From NCBI RefSeq assembly GCF_023278565.1, contig NC_064681.1, forward strand, positions 1,116,001 through 1,180,000: a stretch of DNA of 64,000 nt, in the 5' to 3' direction. The translations under genes were made by a program, and so were the position numbers. Under the pieces are notes generated by a model. That model was not told where the DNA came from. It ran no database searches and was given only the letters and a program-made list of their open reading frames with translations. Positions 44,979 to 57,974 of the stretch are shown here, one piece after another. This DNA comes from Colletotrichum lupini. Taxonomy: Eukaryota > Ascomycota > Sordariomycetes > Glomerellales > Glomerellaceae. The stretch's first letter is position 1. Every line of letters starts with the position of its first letter.

Positions 44979-46860
44979 ATTTGTTTTTTATTTCTACTTT
45001 TACTAGCTACTCGGGTAATTCTTAACATCGATTATATAGTATTAATATATAGTATTAATAAATACTCCTACTATCTTAATAGACTATTTTTTTTTAAATT
45101 TTCTACCTTTTTAACTTTCCCTCTTATAAAGTTTATAACTACGGATTATTAACGGTAATATCAAGCGCTTAATATTACTACTTTATAAGCTTGCCGCGTA
45201 CCTAGCTAAATTAGCTACCTTTCTAAGTATAGTAGCTTATAATAATAATATTAAAAATACCCTCGTTACCGTTATTAAATAATACTGACTTTATAATATT
45301 TATTATATATATATATATAAATATATTCGTTACCTCGTTTTTTTTATTAAAATCGAAAACGCTATTTCCCTCGCTATTACTATTACTATTGTTATTACTA
45401 TCTAACCATTTACCTTAAGTATACTTTATTAAAATACTGAGACGCTACTAATAACTTATCGACTCTTAGGGCTTTTTTAATAACTAGAAGTTATTTAATC
45501 CTACGAGTATTTTACTAAATAACCCTAAACTATAAAGAGACTACTTTAATAAATACTATATTAATAATATTAACTTATAGAAAATAAATAAATATATTAT
45601 AATAAGCGTCGCCCTTATTAGTACCCTTTTAATATAATAAAATATAAATAAGCCTAGACTTATTAATATAATTAGGAGCTTAAAAAGAGCATAAGTAATT
45701 ATATTAAATAAGAATAGTAATAGAGAGAGGTTATTATTAAATAAAATAAAAGGAGAAAATAAGGGGTAGTATTTAGCTATTAAAAAAGTAATTAATATAT
45801 TATAGTAGTAGCCCCCCGATAGAGCAATCCGCCGGGGCCGTACTATATATTACGTATTAGGGAAAACTAGGTATAATGCGCTCTATACCTAACTACTAAC
45901 TAAAACAATAGTCAACCGACTCGACTATTATCTCCCTTTTATCAAAAGCAGCTCCTAACCTTCCGCCGCTTCTAGCTACTTATAGGGCGAGCTTTACCTA
46001 CTCTAACGCGCACAGGACCTCCTAGTACCAGCCCGCGTGGGTAGCTAAGTCTAGCATAATCTATTCTTTTATATAGAGTAGGTTCTCGTCGAGGTAGTAT
46101 TTTAACTAGCTAACCTCTTAATTAGTTATTTAACTAGCTATTTAAGTAGTAGTTTATATATTAATAAGTTTGTTTAGTAGATTTATTTAGTAGATTTATT
46201 TAATAAATTTGTTTAGTAAATTTATTTAGTAGATTTGCTTAGTTTAAATAGAGAGTAGCTTTAAGTAATATTAAAAGCAATAAGGATAAGAAGAATCTTT
46301 ACGAGTTCTATAAATATTAGCTTATTTAGCCCTTTCTTTAGAAACCTCTACGTCGCTATTAAAGTTTAGAACCTCTATAGTTAAAAAAAGCCGCCTCTAA
46401 CTATTATAACTAACTATTATAACTAATTATTATAGCCGACCTTTATTATTAACCTTTCTAACTAGCGCCGCCATAGGGCAGCTTACCTATCCTAAATTAA
46501 ATAGCAGTTTTTATATCGAAATTACTATATTACGTTAAGCGCGTACTTAGGATATATTACGTATATTATATAATTAAAAAGTATACTATATTATATAAAT
46601 TTTTTTAAAAGCGTAATCCCGTTAAGGTCGATCTTTTATACTTATAAAGCTAAAGAAAAAACTACTATATATTATAGTAATAGGGTTATTAATATCTTAA
46701 GTTTAGTTAGTATTAATAGTTAGTAACGGCTATAGCTAGCTATAATTAGTTATAAAGTCTTATTAAAATACGTAATAAAAACCCGATATTAACCCTAATA
46801 AACTAGCTTATTTATAAAGGCGAAGATAGCCCCTAATAAGGCGGACCGGACCCCAACGGG
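44979..46860 (-). mobile_element. Family A copy (reverse) carrying a nested family B copy
   Basis: The copy begins with a T-rich tail at ~44,979 and ends GGACCCCAACGGG at 46,860, the family 5' end in reverse. It is split by the family B insertion 45812-46666; rejoining 45,811 to 46,684 restores continuous family A sequence. The outer target duplication is not clear. Confidence 0.75.
45812..46666 (-). mobile_element. Family B copy (reverse), 855 bp, with 17-bp target duplication
   Basis: It starts with the inverted 3' end (CCCCCCGATAGAGCAATCC) and ends at the inverted 5' end (TTTTTT...AACTACT). It is flanked by 17-bp direct repeats, 45795-45811 and 46667-46683, which differ at one G/A position. 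It is shorter than the other two copies (~1.07-1.1 kb), so it carries an internal deletion. Confidence 0.8.
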
Positions 46861-47459
46861 ACTTATATTAATATATATATTTTAAAATTTTAAGTTGATA
46901 ATATTTAATCTATATTCTTAAGACGACCTTATTATGATTCGGGGTTTTTTAATATAACATTAATAAGATCGAATTACTAAGTATATCCCTCAAAGTATCC
47001 CTATAAGTCGATAAGTTATTAATATCTTAGTATCTTAATAGTATATATTTAAGAATAAGTAAATAATTTAATAGTAATAGCGATAGTAATAGTAATAATA
47101 CGATAATAATAAACAGCGAGAGAAGCGTTTTTTAATTTTATTGAAAAAACGAAGTAATAAATATATATATATATATATATAAGTAAAGTTAAAAAGTAAA
47201 CGTAAGGTCGGTACTAGCTATTCTTAATAATAGTAATAATATTATTTCTAATACTACTATTATAAACTATTATTATTTAAAAAGCCGTAAACTTAGTTAA
47301 ATAAATAGCTTATAAAGTAGTAATATTGCGCTTAATATTTTTATTAATCTATAATTATAAACTTTATAAGAGGGAAAGTTTAGAAAGGTAGAAAATTTAA
47401 AAAAGAAATAGTTTAACGAGATAGTAAGAATATTTACTAATACTATATATTAATATTAT
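46861..47459 (+). repeat. Family A copy, left part (continues at 49820)
   Basis: This is the middle and distal part of family A in forward orientation, starting internally at ACTTATATTAATAT. It is interrupted at 47,459 by a family B insertion and resumes at 49820-49890 with the CGCCCGAGTAGCTAGTAAAGG end and A-rich tail. Confidence 0.7.
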
Positions 47460-47612
47460 GTAGTGGTTTTTTTCCGGCTTTATAGGCGTAAAAGATCGAC
47501 TTTAATAGGATTACGCTTTTAGAGGAAATTATATAATACGGTATACTTTTTAACTATATAATATATATAATATACCCTAAGTACGCGCTTAACGTAATAT
47601 AATAATTTCGAT

Positions 47613-48669
47613 CCCTTTAGGGTCCGGCCCGCCTTATTAAGAGCCATTTTTGCCTTTATAAATAAGCTAGTTTATTAGGGTTAATATTAAGTATTTTTAT
47701 TACGTATTTTAATAAAACTTTATAACTAATTATAACTAGCTATAGCCGTTATTAACTATTAATACTAACTAAACTTAAAATACTAACGACCCTACTATTG
47801 TAATATATTAATCGTTCTCTAAATAGCTAAAAACTACCCCCTATTTTTTACTTTTTTTAATAATACTAGATTCTTTTTTTAATCCTTCGTAATTTACTCC
47901 TATATAGTAATTTTAGAGTATTAATAATACTTAGGAGTTAGTTAAGTATTTCGAAGCTATTATATTATATTAATTAAGTACTAATAAAAATAATACTTAT
48001 ATTAATATATATATTTCGGATTTTCAAGTTAATAATATTTAATTCGTATTTTTTAAGACGACCTTATTATAGTTCGGGGTCCTCTAATATAATATTCATA
48101 AGATCGAACTTCTAGCCCTTAAGGTATCTCTATAAATTAATAAATTAGCGTCTTGGTATTTTAATAATATATGTTTGAGAATAAGTAAATAATTTAATAA
48201 TAATAGTAATAGTAATAGTAATAGTAATAGTACGATAACGATAAATAATAAGGGAAGCGTTTTTTAATTTTAATAAAGGAAACGAGGTAACGAATATATA
48301 TATATATATATAAGTCGAAGTTAAAAGCGTAATAGATATTAATAATAAGACTTATAGAGGTCGGTATTATACTTAACGACGGCGACGAGGGTATCTCCGA
48401 TACTATACTATTATAAGTTACTATTATTTAGAGGGCAGTAAACTTAGCTAAGTGGGCGTAGGCTTATAAAGTAATAGCGTCGGGTGCTTAATATTATTAT
48501 TAATCCGTAATTATAAAGTTTATAAAAAGAAAAGTTTAAAAAAGTAAAAAATCTAGAAGAATAGTTTAATAAGATAGTATAAGTATTTATTAATACTATA
48601 TATTGATACTATATAACTAATATTAAGAATCGCGCGAGTAGCTAGTAAAAGTAGAAATAAAAAATAAAA
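47613..48669 (+). mobile_element. Full-length family A copy, 1,057 bp, with 12-bp target duplication
   Basis: It begins CCCTTTAGGGTCCGG and ends in an A-rich tail (AAATAAAAAATAAAA). The direct repeat AATAATTTCGAT flanks it at 47601-47612 and 48670-48681. It is inserted in family B. Confidence 0.88.
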
Positions 48670-48934
48670 AATAATTTCGATACGAAAACTATTATATAAA
48701 TCGGGATAGGTAAGCTACCCTACTACTTACTAATAATAAGCTAAGTAATATATTTACGTGGTAGCGCCGGCTAAAAAAGTTAATAATAGAGATCGGTTAT
48801 AAAAGTCGGAAGTAGCCCTTAATTATAGAGGTTCTAAACTTTAATAGTAACGTAAAGGTTTTTAAAAAAAGGGCTAAAAAGGCTAATATTTAGCTACTTT
48901 TCGTACTAGAGCTCGTAAAGATTTTTTTATCCTT

Positions 48935-49115
48935 AATATTTATTTTACTATTCTACCTTTACTAGCTACTCGGGCGATTCTCGTTATCGGTTATACGGTA
49001 TTAATATATAGTATTAGTAAAAACTCACACTATCTCGTTAGACTATTTTTTTGATTTTCTTCTACCTTTTAAACTTTCCCTCTTATAAAGTTTACTAACA
49101 CTAATTGACGGCGAC
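48935..49115 (-). repeat. 5'-truncated family A insertion (~180 bp) in family B
   Basis: It has the reverse 3' end with T-rich tail, then ~150 bp of family A stopping at ATTGACGGCGAC. Family B resumes on both sides, with an imperfect TTTTT-TATCCTTA-TATT duplication. Confidence 0.7.
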
Positions 49116-49819
49116 TTTTTCTATCCTTATTATTTTTAATATTACTTAAAGCTTTATTTAAACTAAATAAATCTACTAAATAAACTTATTAAACGAACTT
49201 ATTAACATATAAACTATTATTCGTTAAGAACTTCTTAATATATAGTTAGTAAATAGCGGGCTAGGACTTTTTAAAAATGCCCCTCGATAGGTCCCTCCCT
49301 CTAGAGCTCGATAGATTAGGCCCCCTCGACGCGCTAGCTATCGTAACTAATATAAATATACTTAAGGAGTAGTATAATATTTTTTAATAATACGAAATCT
49401 AGCTAAGTAATAATATAAATATTATAAATAGCTAGGCTAATATAAATATTAAGATCTAATATATTAATATTAGCTTAGAAATTATATTTTATAAAGCTAG
49501 AAATCTCTTTAATATAAGCTATATTATAAATATAAGGGAATATATAAGGGGTCCTTTAACCCTTAATAAGAAGGAGTATATAATACGGGATCTAGCTATT
49601 TATATAAGCTAATACTAAGAAGTCTTATATATATTAAAATAAGTATAGCTTGCTTTTTAAATAGGTAATAAAAGGTCGGGAGCTATTAATAAAAAGGAGA
49701 TAATAGTTAAGTTAGTTAACTATTATTTTAATTAGTAATTAAGTATAGAGCGTAATATACCTTGTTTTTTTTAATACGTAATATATAGTACGGCCCCGGC
49801 GGATTGCTCTATTGGGGGG

Positions 49820-49890
49820 ATATATTATTATTATATAGCTAATATTAAGAATTGCCCGAGTAGCTAGTAAAGGTAAAAATAAAAAATAAA
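49820..49890 (+). repeat. Family A copy, right end (continuation of 46861-47459)
   Basis: It includes the right target copy of family B, then the last ~55 bp of family A with its A-rich tail. Confidence 0.65.
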
Positions 49891-50314
49891 TAGTAAGAGA
49901 AGCGGTTTTCGATTTCAATAAAAAAAAACGAGGTAACGAATATATATATATATATATATAAATAAAGTTAAAAAGTAGACGTAAGGTTAGTACTAGCTAT
50001 TTTTAATAATAATAATAATAATAGTATTTTTAATATTATTATTATAAACTATTATTATTTAGAGGGCCGTAAACTTAGTTAAATAAATAGCTTAAAAAGT
50101 AGTAATATTGCGCTTAATATTATTATTAATCCGTAATTATAAACTTTATAAGAAAGAAAGTTTAAAAAAGTAAAAGAATATTTTTAAAGAAAAGTAGTTT
50201 AATAAGATAGTGGGAGTATTTACTAATACTATATATTAATATTATATAACCGATATTGAGAGTCGCCCGAGTAGTTAGTAAAGGTAGAAATAAAAAATAA
50301 ATAAATAAGCTTAG
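49891..50314 (+). repeat. 5'-truncated family A copy (~420 bp)
   Basis: It starts internally at TAGTAAGAGAAGCGG directly after the tail of the previous copy and ends CGCCCGAGTAGTTAGTAAAGG plus an (AAATA)n tail. Confidence 0.7.
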
Positions 50315-50471
50315 CCCCTTAGGGTCCGGTCTGCTTTATTAGAGGCCATTTTTGCTTTTATAAATAAGCTAGTTTATTAAAGTTAATATTAAGTTTTTAT
50401 TACGTATTTTAATAAGACTTTATAACTAACTAAGCCGGCCGTAGCTATTACTAACTTAAATTAACTATTAT
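50315..50471 (+). repeat. Family A copy split by a Gypsy element, left part
   Basis: The family 5' end (CCCTTAGGGTCCGG) is here; the sequence breaks at 50,471, where the Gypsy LTR starts, and resumes at 61185-61597 beyond the other LTR. Confidence 0.7.
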
Positions 50472-51736
50472 TATTACGAGAGGGAACTCGAGGTAGGTCG
50501 AAACGCTACTTATTTATTTTTATTTTTTACCTTTATTAACTACTCGGGCGGTTCTTAATATTAATTATATAATATTAATATATAGTATTAATAGATACTC
50601 TTACTATCTCGATAGACTATTTTTTTAGATTTTCTACTTTTTTAACTTTCCCTTCTATAAAGTTTATAACTACGGATTATTAATAGTAATAATAAGCGCT
50701 ACTACTTTATAAGCCCGCGTACCTAGCTAAGTTAGCTACCTTTTTAAGTAATAATAGCTTATAATAATATAGTATTAAAAATGCCCTCGTTACTATTATT
50801 AAATAATATCGACCTTACGACATCTATCCTAATACTTTTAACTTTATTCGTATATATATATATTCGTTACCTCGTTTCCTTTATTAAAGTTAAAGACGCT
50901 TCCCTTATTATTTATTACTATTATACTATTACTATCGTACTATTATTATTATTATTACTATCTAACCGTCTACCTTAAGTATACTTTATTAAAATACTAA
51001 GATATTAATAGCTCGTCGACCCTTAGGGCTTCTTTAAAAGCTAGAAGTTCGATTTTATAAGTATTATACTAAACGACCCTAAGCTATAAAAAGACCGTTT
51101 TAATAAATACTACATTAGTAATATTAACTTATAAAAAATAAATAAATATATTGTAATAACTACTACTTTCATTAGCGCCTTTTTAATATAATAAAGTAGT
51201 ATAAATAAGCCTAAATTTAATAATATAATTAAGAGCTTAGAAAGAGCGTAGGCGAGCGTATTAAATAGGAATATTAAGGAGAGGTTATTATTAAATAAGA
51301 TAAAGGGAAAAAGTAAGGGGTAGTATTTAGTTATTAAGAAGGCGATTAATATATTACGGTAGCGGGGTTATTAATATTTTAAGTTTAGTTAGTATTAATA
51401 GCTACTTAGTAACGGCTACGGCCGGCTATAGTTAGTTATAAAGTTTTATTAAAGTACGTAATAAAAATACTTAATATTAACCCTAATAGACTAGCTTACT
51501 TATAAAGGCGAAGATAGCCCCTAATGAGGCGAACCGGACCCTAAAGGGGAAACGCTATTTATATTAACTTAATAAACGTAACTTAACGTAAAGAGGGAAA
51601 AAGTAGACTAGTAGGCGAAATTTAGGCTACTAGGCTTTTAGGCTTAGTAGTTTAGTAGTTACGTAACCTGTAGGGGGTCCGCTTAGTACCTAAGGCCCGA
51701 GCGCATAGGGGCCTAATACTTAGTATTATAATATTA
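50472..51736 (-). repeat. Gypsy 3' LTR, interrupted (50472-50513 plus 51563-51736)
   Basis: Removing the family A insertion and its 14-bp duplication leaves 42 + 174 = 216 bp, exactly the length of the other LTR, to which it aligns without gaps apart from transitions. Confidence 0.9.
50514..51548 (-). mobile_element. Full-length family A copy (reverse), 1,035 bp, inside an LTR
   Basis: It is flanked by GAAACGCTACTTAT (50500-50513) and GAAACGCTATTTAT (51549-51562), differing by one C/T. It starts with the T-rich tail and ends GGACCCTAAAGGG. Confidence 0.9.
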
Positions 51737-51752
51737 CCCCCCCCCCCCCCCC
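51737..51752 (-). other. Polypurine tract (C16 on plus strand)
   Basis: Sixteen C on the plus strand read as G16 on the minus strand, directly upstream of the 3' LTR, where plus-strand DNA synthesis of the Gypsy element is primed. Confidence 0.75.
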
Positions 51753-52853
51753 TCTTAGTATAAAAGGCACTATCCGTAGTACTTAATTATCTATCTAAAT
51801 CCTTTATAATTACCTTCTTATAAGCTATTAAAATCGTAAGGGCTATTATAATATTATTATTAATTTATAATAAAGCTAAGTTATTATTAATTACTATTTT
51901 TATTTATAATAAGAGGTTTTATAGCGGTCCCGTGGCCGTAGGGTATTATTTATAAAAGGCCTATAGCGTTATTAAAACGTAATAAAAGTTCTTAGTATTA
52001 TATTACGTTAGGTCGTTATTATACCCCTTTTAATTAACTTAGTACTATAACTTACCGTACTATACTTATAATTTAACTATTTATAAAACGTCGTACTTAG
52101 GCTCGTTAGTACTATAATAAGTTAGTAGCGGGGGGTTTTAATACTATTTTAATAAGGGGTCTTTTATAGCCTTCCGTAACTTATTTAAATAAAAACCTAA
52201 GTAGGCTTTACTCTTGATAAATAATTTTATAATTTATATACTACTTAGGCTAGTACTAATAATTAGCTAGGGGCTAGCCTAGGGCTATTATAGCTTATTA
52301 GCGTTTTAGGTTTTTTAACAAAATATATTTATAAATACCCTATTATTAATTTTTAAGTTATTAAAACGTTAATAATAATTAGTATATTTCTAATATCTAA
52401 TTTAAATAGCCTCTATATTATCTTTAATAATCTCCTAGGCCTCGTAAATACCTTAGGCTATTTTTTAAACTTTAATATAATTAAGCCTTTTCTTAGTTAA
52501 GTTAAAGCGTTAGGTTCTAACGGCTTAGTTAAAAAATAGTTAGGGCTAGTAGCCGAATTTAATTTTATAGAGTAATAGCCCCGTAGTTTTATTAAATTAA
52601 GCTATATAAGTAAAGTTTATTATGAGTAGTATATTATTTTAGTTATTTTAGTAATAGTTAATTAAGGGCCGTAATTACTAGAGGATATATTAGTTTAAGA
52701 TTTCTATTTATTTATTTATTTACGGGTAGTTTATTATTAATAATTATAACTTAACGTTATAGAGCCTATATAGTTCTTTTTAAAAGTTTAATATAAACTA
52801 AGGGCTATAGTTAAAAATAATAGTTTTAAGTAGCCTAAAAATTAGTAATATTT
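51753..52853 (-). pseudogene. Distal pol remnant of the Gypsy element (integrase C-terminal side)
   Basis: From the position between the integrase fragment beyond 54,081 and the polypurine tract, this should encode the rest of integrase and any C-terminal domain. The sequence is RIP-mutated with many stops, and I could not pick out a motif with confidence. Confidence 0.4.
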
Positions 52854-54067
52854 TGTTTAAAATTTTTTTTTTTTTTTTTTTTTGCCTTTATAGGTTGCTC
52901 GGGCGGTTCTTAATATCGATTATATAATATTAATATATAATATTAATAAACTTTGCAAGAGGGAAAGTTAAAAAGTTAGAAAATCTAAAAAAATAGTCTA
53001 GCGAGATAGTGTAAATATTTACTAATACCGTATATTAATACCGTATAACCGATATTGAGAATCGCCCGAGCAGCTAGCAAAGGCAGAATACCAAAACAAA
53101 TATAGTATTAATAAATACTCCTATTATTTTAATAAACTATTTTTTTTTAGATTTTCTAACTTTTTAACTTTCCCTCTTATAAAGTTTATAATTACGGATT
53201 ATTAACGGTAATATTAAGCGCCCGACGTTACTACTTTATAAACTTACGCTTACTTAGCTAAGTTTATTACTCTCTAAGTAATAATAGTTTATAATAGTAT
53301 AGTATTAAAGATACCCTCGTTACCGTTATTAAAAATAATACTAACTTTATTAATATACGCTTTTAACTTTAACTCGTATATATATATATATATATTCGTT
53401 ACTTCGTTTCCTTTATTAAAATTAAAAAACGCTACTTCTCTTACTATTTATTACTATTACCCTATCGCTATTACCCTATTACTATTACCCTATTACTATT
53501 ACTATTACTATTATTATTAAGTCGTTTAGTTTAAATATATACTATCGAAATACCGAGATACGTAGTTATTATCGACCCCTAGGGCTTTTTTAATAATTAA
53601 AAGTTCGATTTTATAAATATTATACTAAAGGACCCCGAACTATAATACGGCCATCTTAAGGAATACGGATTAAATATTATTAATTTAAAAATTAAAAAGA
53701 TATATATTAATATAGCTATTACTCTAATAAGTACCTAGCTTATATAATATAATAACTTTAAAATACTTAACTAACTCTAAAGTATTATTAATACTTTAAA
53801 AACGTAGTATAAGAATAGGTTAGGAAAGACTAAAAGGGATATTTTAGAGTTATTAAATAAAGTAAAAAATAGGGGGTAGTTTTTAGTTATTTAGAGGGTA
53901 ATTAATATATTATAATGGGATTATTAGTATTCGGTAACGGCTATAGCCGGCTATTATTAATTATAAAGTTTATTATATAATAAAAATACTCGATATTAAC
54001 CTTAATAAACTAGCTTGCTTATAAAGGCGAAAATAGCCCTTAATAAGGCGGACCGGACCCCAAAGGG
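52854..54067 (-). mobile_element. Family A copy (reverse) in the Gypsy integrase region, with 13-bp target duplication
   Basis: The perfect duplication ATTAGTAATATTT flanks it at 52841-52853 and 54068-54080. It starts with a 20+ T tail and ends GGACCCCAAAGGG. Subtracting a 150-bp insertion and its 15-bp duplication leaves ~1,049 bp. Confidence 0.88.
52951..53100 (+). mobile_element. 150-bp 5'-truncated family A insertion that kept CA dinucleotides
   Basis: It runs from CTTTGCAAGAGGG to a CCAAAACAAA tail, flanked by 15-bp repeats at 52936-52950 and 53101-53115 with one difference. Unlike all neighbours it contains several CA and TG dinucleotides (for example GAGCAGCTAGCAAAGGCAG), so it has escaped most mutation. 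Confidence 0.85.
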
Positions 54068-54080
54068 ATTAGTAATATTT

Positions 54081-55935
54081 ATTTATTTATAAAATATCTT
54101 ATTTATATCCTGCGTAGTAGCGGTTTTATAATAAGGTACTAAGATAGCCCTTTTACTTAGTTTATTAACTATAACGTATATTATATCGTAGCCCTTTTTA
54201 TCGGGGGGTATTATTATAAAGTTTATTAAGATATATTATTATAAGTAGTTAAGTATAAATAGAAATCTTAGTTCTCCCGGGGGCCTATTGCGGGGTTTTT
54301 AAAATTAATAGTATATATAGTAATTTTTAATATATTAGTATATATTCGCTATAAGGCCGGGCTAGTAATACTATTATTTAATTATTTTAACTATTTTATT
54401 ACGCTCTAAGTACGCGAGGAGCTTTTATTTATAAACTTTATAAATAATTATAATATATAAATTATCCTCTTGAAGTATAATTAGCTTATTATTTATTATA
54501 AGTAATTCATTATTTTAAATCTTTTAGTACTCGTAACCCTCGGTTATTAGCGCTCGTATTAGGACGAGTAATATTATTATTATATTATAGTTAAGCTTTA
54601 GTATTTTTTTTAATTAATAAGTACCCTTAGAGCTCGTCTTTTAGTATAAAGGACCTAATAATAAGTTCGGGCTACTATACTATGTTTTTTAATAGAGTTC
54701 GTAGTTTAGTAGTAGTATTTAGTAATAGTAGCCCTAGTAATAATAAGACTTAGGTTCGGTTAGCTTTTTTTAGTACTTATTAAGTCTTAATATCCTCGTT
54801 CTTTTTTAATAGGGCGTTAGTTAGTATATTCTTTTACTTTAAATAGTACTAAATTTAAAAATTAAAGTTAGCTAGGGCGCTAGCTTAGTAGGCTTATTAT
54901 AGGTTAAGGAGGCGCTTTATTATAAAAAATAGAAGCGGCTAATAGTCCGTAATAATATCGAACTTTTAATAATAACTAACTAGCTCCGTATACTATTTCT
55001 CTAAGTAAATAACTATTATTAGTATTTTTTTATTATATATAGTATAATTAAGTTCTATATTATTTATAGTTTTTAAATAGAATATTACGGGGTACTATAG
55101 GCTATTATTTAATTATTATTAAACTAAGGCTTTAGCGTATATTAAGTTAAATACGTTAGTTTTTAAGTACGTAAGTAGCTCGGGCTAAAAGTATTAAAAT
55201 ATAAGCGCTATTATAAAAGCTAACTTTAGTACCTCAAACGTAGTATTATAATTAGTGTTAAATTGAAAAAGTACGCCCTTTCTTATTAGCTTCGTTAATA
55301 ATCTAACTAGCTACCTATAGTCTTTTATAAACCTTTTATAGAAATTATAAAAGCTAAGGAATAATTAGATATTTTTAAATAATATAAGCGGCTTTTAGTT
55401 CTTTATAATAGAGACCTTATCCTCGTTAGGCTATATATTATTAATACTAATTATAAACCTTAAGTATTTTATAATAATAACGCCAAACTCGTACTTCTTA
55501 ATATTAACCTATAATTTAGCTTTTTATAAGCGATTTAGTACTTTCGTAACGTACTCGTAGTATTATAATAAGTTATTTAAAAAGATTAAAATATTTTTTA
55601 TATATGTAATATAAAAATCGTTTAAATACTTTATTAATACGTTATTTATATATTATTAATATATAACTAGTTTATTATAAAAACTAAAGGGTAGTATTTT
55701 ATATTTATATATTTTATAATAAGTATAGAAGGTTGTAAGGCTTTTTAAAATAGGGTTGAAGTAAATACGGTAAAAGGCTTATTTAATATTAAGTTTAATA
55801 AATACTTTAGCTTAGCTTAGCTACGTTAACGTCTTATTAATTAGAAATAGAAAATAACGATCCTTTTTTATAATCTTATTTAGCTTTTTAAAATTGATAT
55901 AAAATTATAAATTACTATCGTACTTTTTAATAAAT
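54081..55935 (-). pseudogene. Gypsy pol remnant: reverse transcriptase, RNase H, start of integrase
   Basis: Reading the minus strand in one frame from ~55,930 gives the RT opening (INFKKLNKIIKKDRYFLFL, near 55,871-55,900), the LPFSF block (LPFGL type, ~55,690) and the YxDD region (YIKNILIF, ~55,586-55,610). The connection follows (FYNFYKRFIKDYR), then RNase H, where TDY and ELNYTIY are readable (to ~54,830). A Cys-poor relic of the integrase zinc region leads into INFIIIPP (~54,230). Stops and D-to-N or C-to-Y changes are those expected from C-to-T and G-to-A mutation. It is inactive: both catalytic aspartates of YxDD are altered. Order RT-RH-IN identifies Ty3/Gypsy rather than Copia. Confidence 0.9.
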
Positions 55936-56962
55936 AGTATTAATAATATAAAAAGTGTGTTACTAAGCTCGATAAATCTTTTATAAAAGTACTTTAATAA
56001 GTAGGCTCTAGTTATTTTGAGCTTGGGTACTAATTATTTATAAAGGGGGTAATAAGTAAGCTAATCCTAGCCCCCCTTTACGAGCTCTATTTTATAATCG
56101 TAATTGTAATATAGTATTAGTATATTACTTATTATTTTACTAAATACGTTTATCTAAGGCCTTAGTACTTTTAAAAGCTTTATAATAATAAGGTCCTAGG
56201 TCTCTTAGTTATTACCCTTTAAGAGGTCGTTTTTTTTATACTTATTTTTAATTATATAGTCTAGTTTATATAGTAATATAGAGCTTAGCTCTATATCTTC
56301 TTACCTTAAGTTAAGTTCGAACGCTAGGGCGCTAATAAAGGCGATATTTAATATTATATCGGCGCCCTTATACTTAATAGAGGTCTACGCGGGGGTTTTT
56401 TTTTTTTTTAAGTATTAACTATGTATTAATAAGCGCGCGATCTATTTTTTAAGTATTTTTAGTATTATTAAACTCTTATATATATTAGTCTCGCGAGCCC
56501 TATAGTTAATAAAGTATTTTAATAAGTTTAGGTAGTACCCGTTTTTTTTATAATTATTAATCGTACTATACTATATTTATTTTAAATATCTCTTACTATT
56601 ACTTAGTATTAATTTAGTATTATACGTTAATAATTTTAAGAGTATATAGGTCTTTTATATCCTTAATAATAGTAAAGGGGGTATTTTATAATAGTAGATC
56701 CTCGGGCTATATTAGGCGCTTATAATATATATTTAAGTTAACTCTATAATACTCGAACTATTTTTACTTAAGGATTAGGTCGTAGCGCCCTATATTAAGT
56801 TAGAATAGGGGTATTTTTAAAAAAACTTAATAATTAATATATAGGTTAATAGTTTATATTATATTAGTATTTTCTAATTATTTATTATTAAATTCGGTAG
56901 TAAGGATAGGGTATAGTAATTTATTAAATAGGGCTATATAGAAATTTTATAATAATAAGGTT
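55936..56962 (-). pseudogene. Upstream part of Gypsy pol (protease/RT N-terminal side), degraded
   Basis: This lies between the RT and the family A insertion. RIP-mutated; expected to hold the protease and the N-terminal part of RT, but no motif could be read with confidence. Confidence 0.4.
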
Positions 56963-57974
56963 CCCTTTAGGGTCCGGTCCGCCTTATTAGGGGCTATCTT
57001 TGCCTTTATAGGCAAGCTAGTCTATTAGGGTTAATATTAAGTTTCTATTACGTATTTTAATAAAACTTTAGAACTAACTATAGCCGGCCGTAGCCGTTAC
57101 TAAATATTAATAATCCCGTCGTAATATATTAATCGCCCTCTAAATAGCCGAAACCTACCTCTTATTTTCTAACTTATTTAATAACTCTAAAATATCCTTT
57201 TTAGTCTCTCTAAACCTCTTATTTTACTACTATAATACTAAGGTATTAATTATACTCTATAGTTAATTAGGTATTTTATTAAGGCTATATTATATTAGTT
57301 AGGTATTAATAAGGGTAATACTTATATTAATATACGTATTTCGTATCTTTAAATCGATAGTATTTAATCTGTATTTTTTAAAACGACCTTATTATAGTTC
57401 GGGGTTTTTTAATATAATATTAATAAAATTAAATTACTAAGTATATCCCCTAAGGTATCCTTATAGGTCGACGAGTTATTAGCGTCTTAGTATTTCGATA
57501 ATATATATTTAAAAGTAAGTAAATAATTTAATAGTAATAATAATAGCGATAGCGTAATAATAATAAATAGCGAGGGAAGTAGCGCTTTTTAATTCTAATA
57601 AAAGAAACGAGGTAACGAATATATATATATATGCGAGTAAAGTTAAAAAGTAGACGTAAGGTCGGCGCTAGCTATTCTTAATAATAGCGACGATAGTATC
57701 TCTAATACTACTATTATAAGCTATTATTACTTAGAGGGCCGTAAACTTAGCTAAGTAAACACAGGCTTATAAAATAGTAATATCGTACTTAATATTACCG
57801 TTAATCCGTAATTATAAACTTTATAAGAAGGAAAGTTTAAAAAAATAAAAAATCTAAAAAAAAATAGTCTAACGAGATAGTAAGAGTATTTATTAATATT
57901 ATATATTAATATTATATAGCTAATATTAAGAATCGCCCGAGTAGCTAGTAAAGGTAGAAATAAAAAATAAATAA
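56963..57974 (+). mobile_element. Full-length family A copy, 1,012 bp, with 14-bp target duplication
   Basis: It begins CCCTTTAGGGTCCGGTCCG at 56963 and ends in an A-rich tail at ~57974. Flanks share ATAATAATAAGGTT at 56949-56962 and 57975-57988. Confidence 0.9.

Larger units (their letters stand above)
47460..49819 (+). mobile_element. Family B copy with two nested family A insertions
   Basis: The 5' end (GTAGTGGTTTTTTTCCGGC) is at 47460 and the 3' end (GGATTGCTCTATTGGGGGG) at 49819. The flanking 15-bp repeats 47445-47459 and 49820-49834 differ at one position. Removing the family A insertions at 47613-48669 and ~48935-49115, with their duplications, leaves ~1.1 kb, close to the 1,065-bp copy at 58186. 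Confidence 0.8.
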
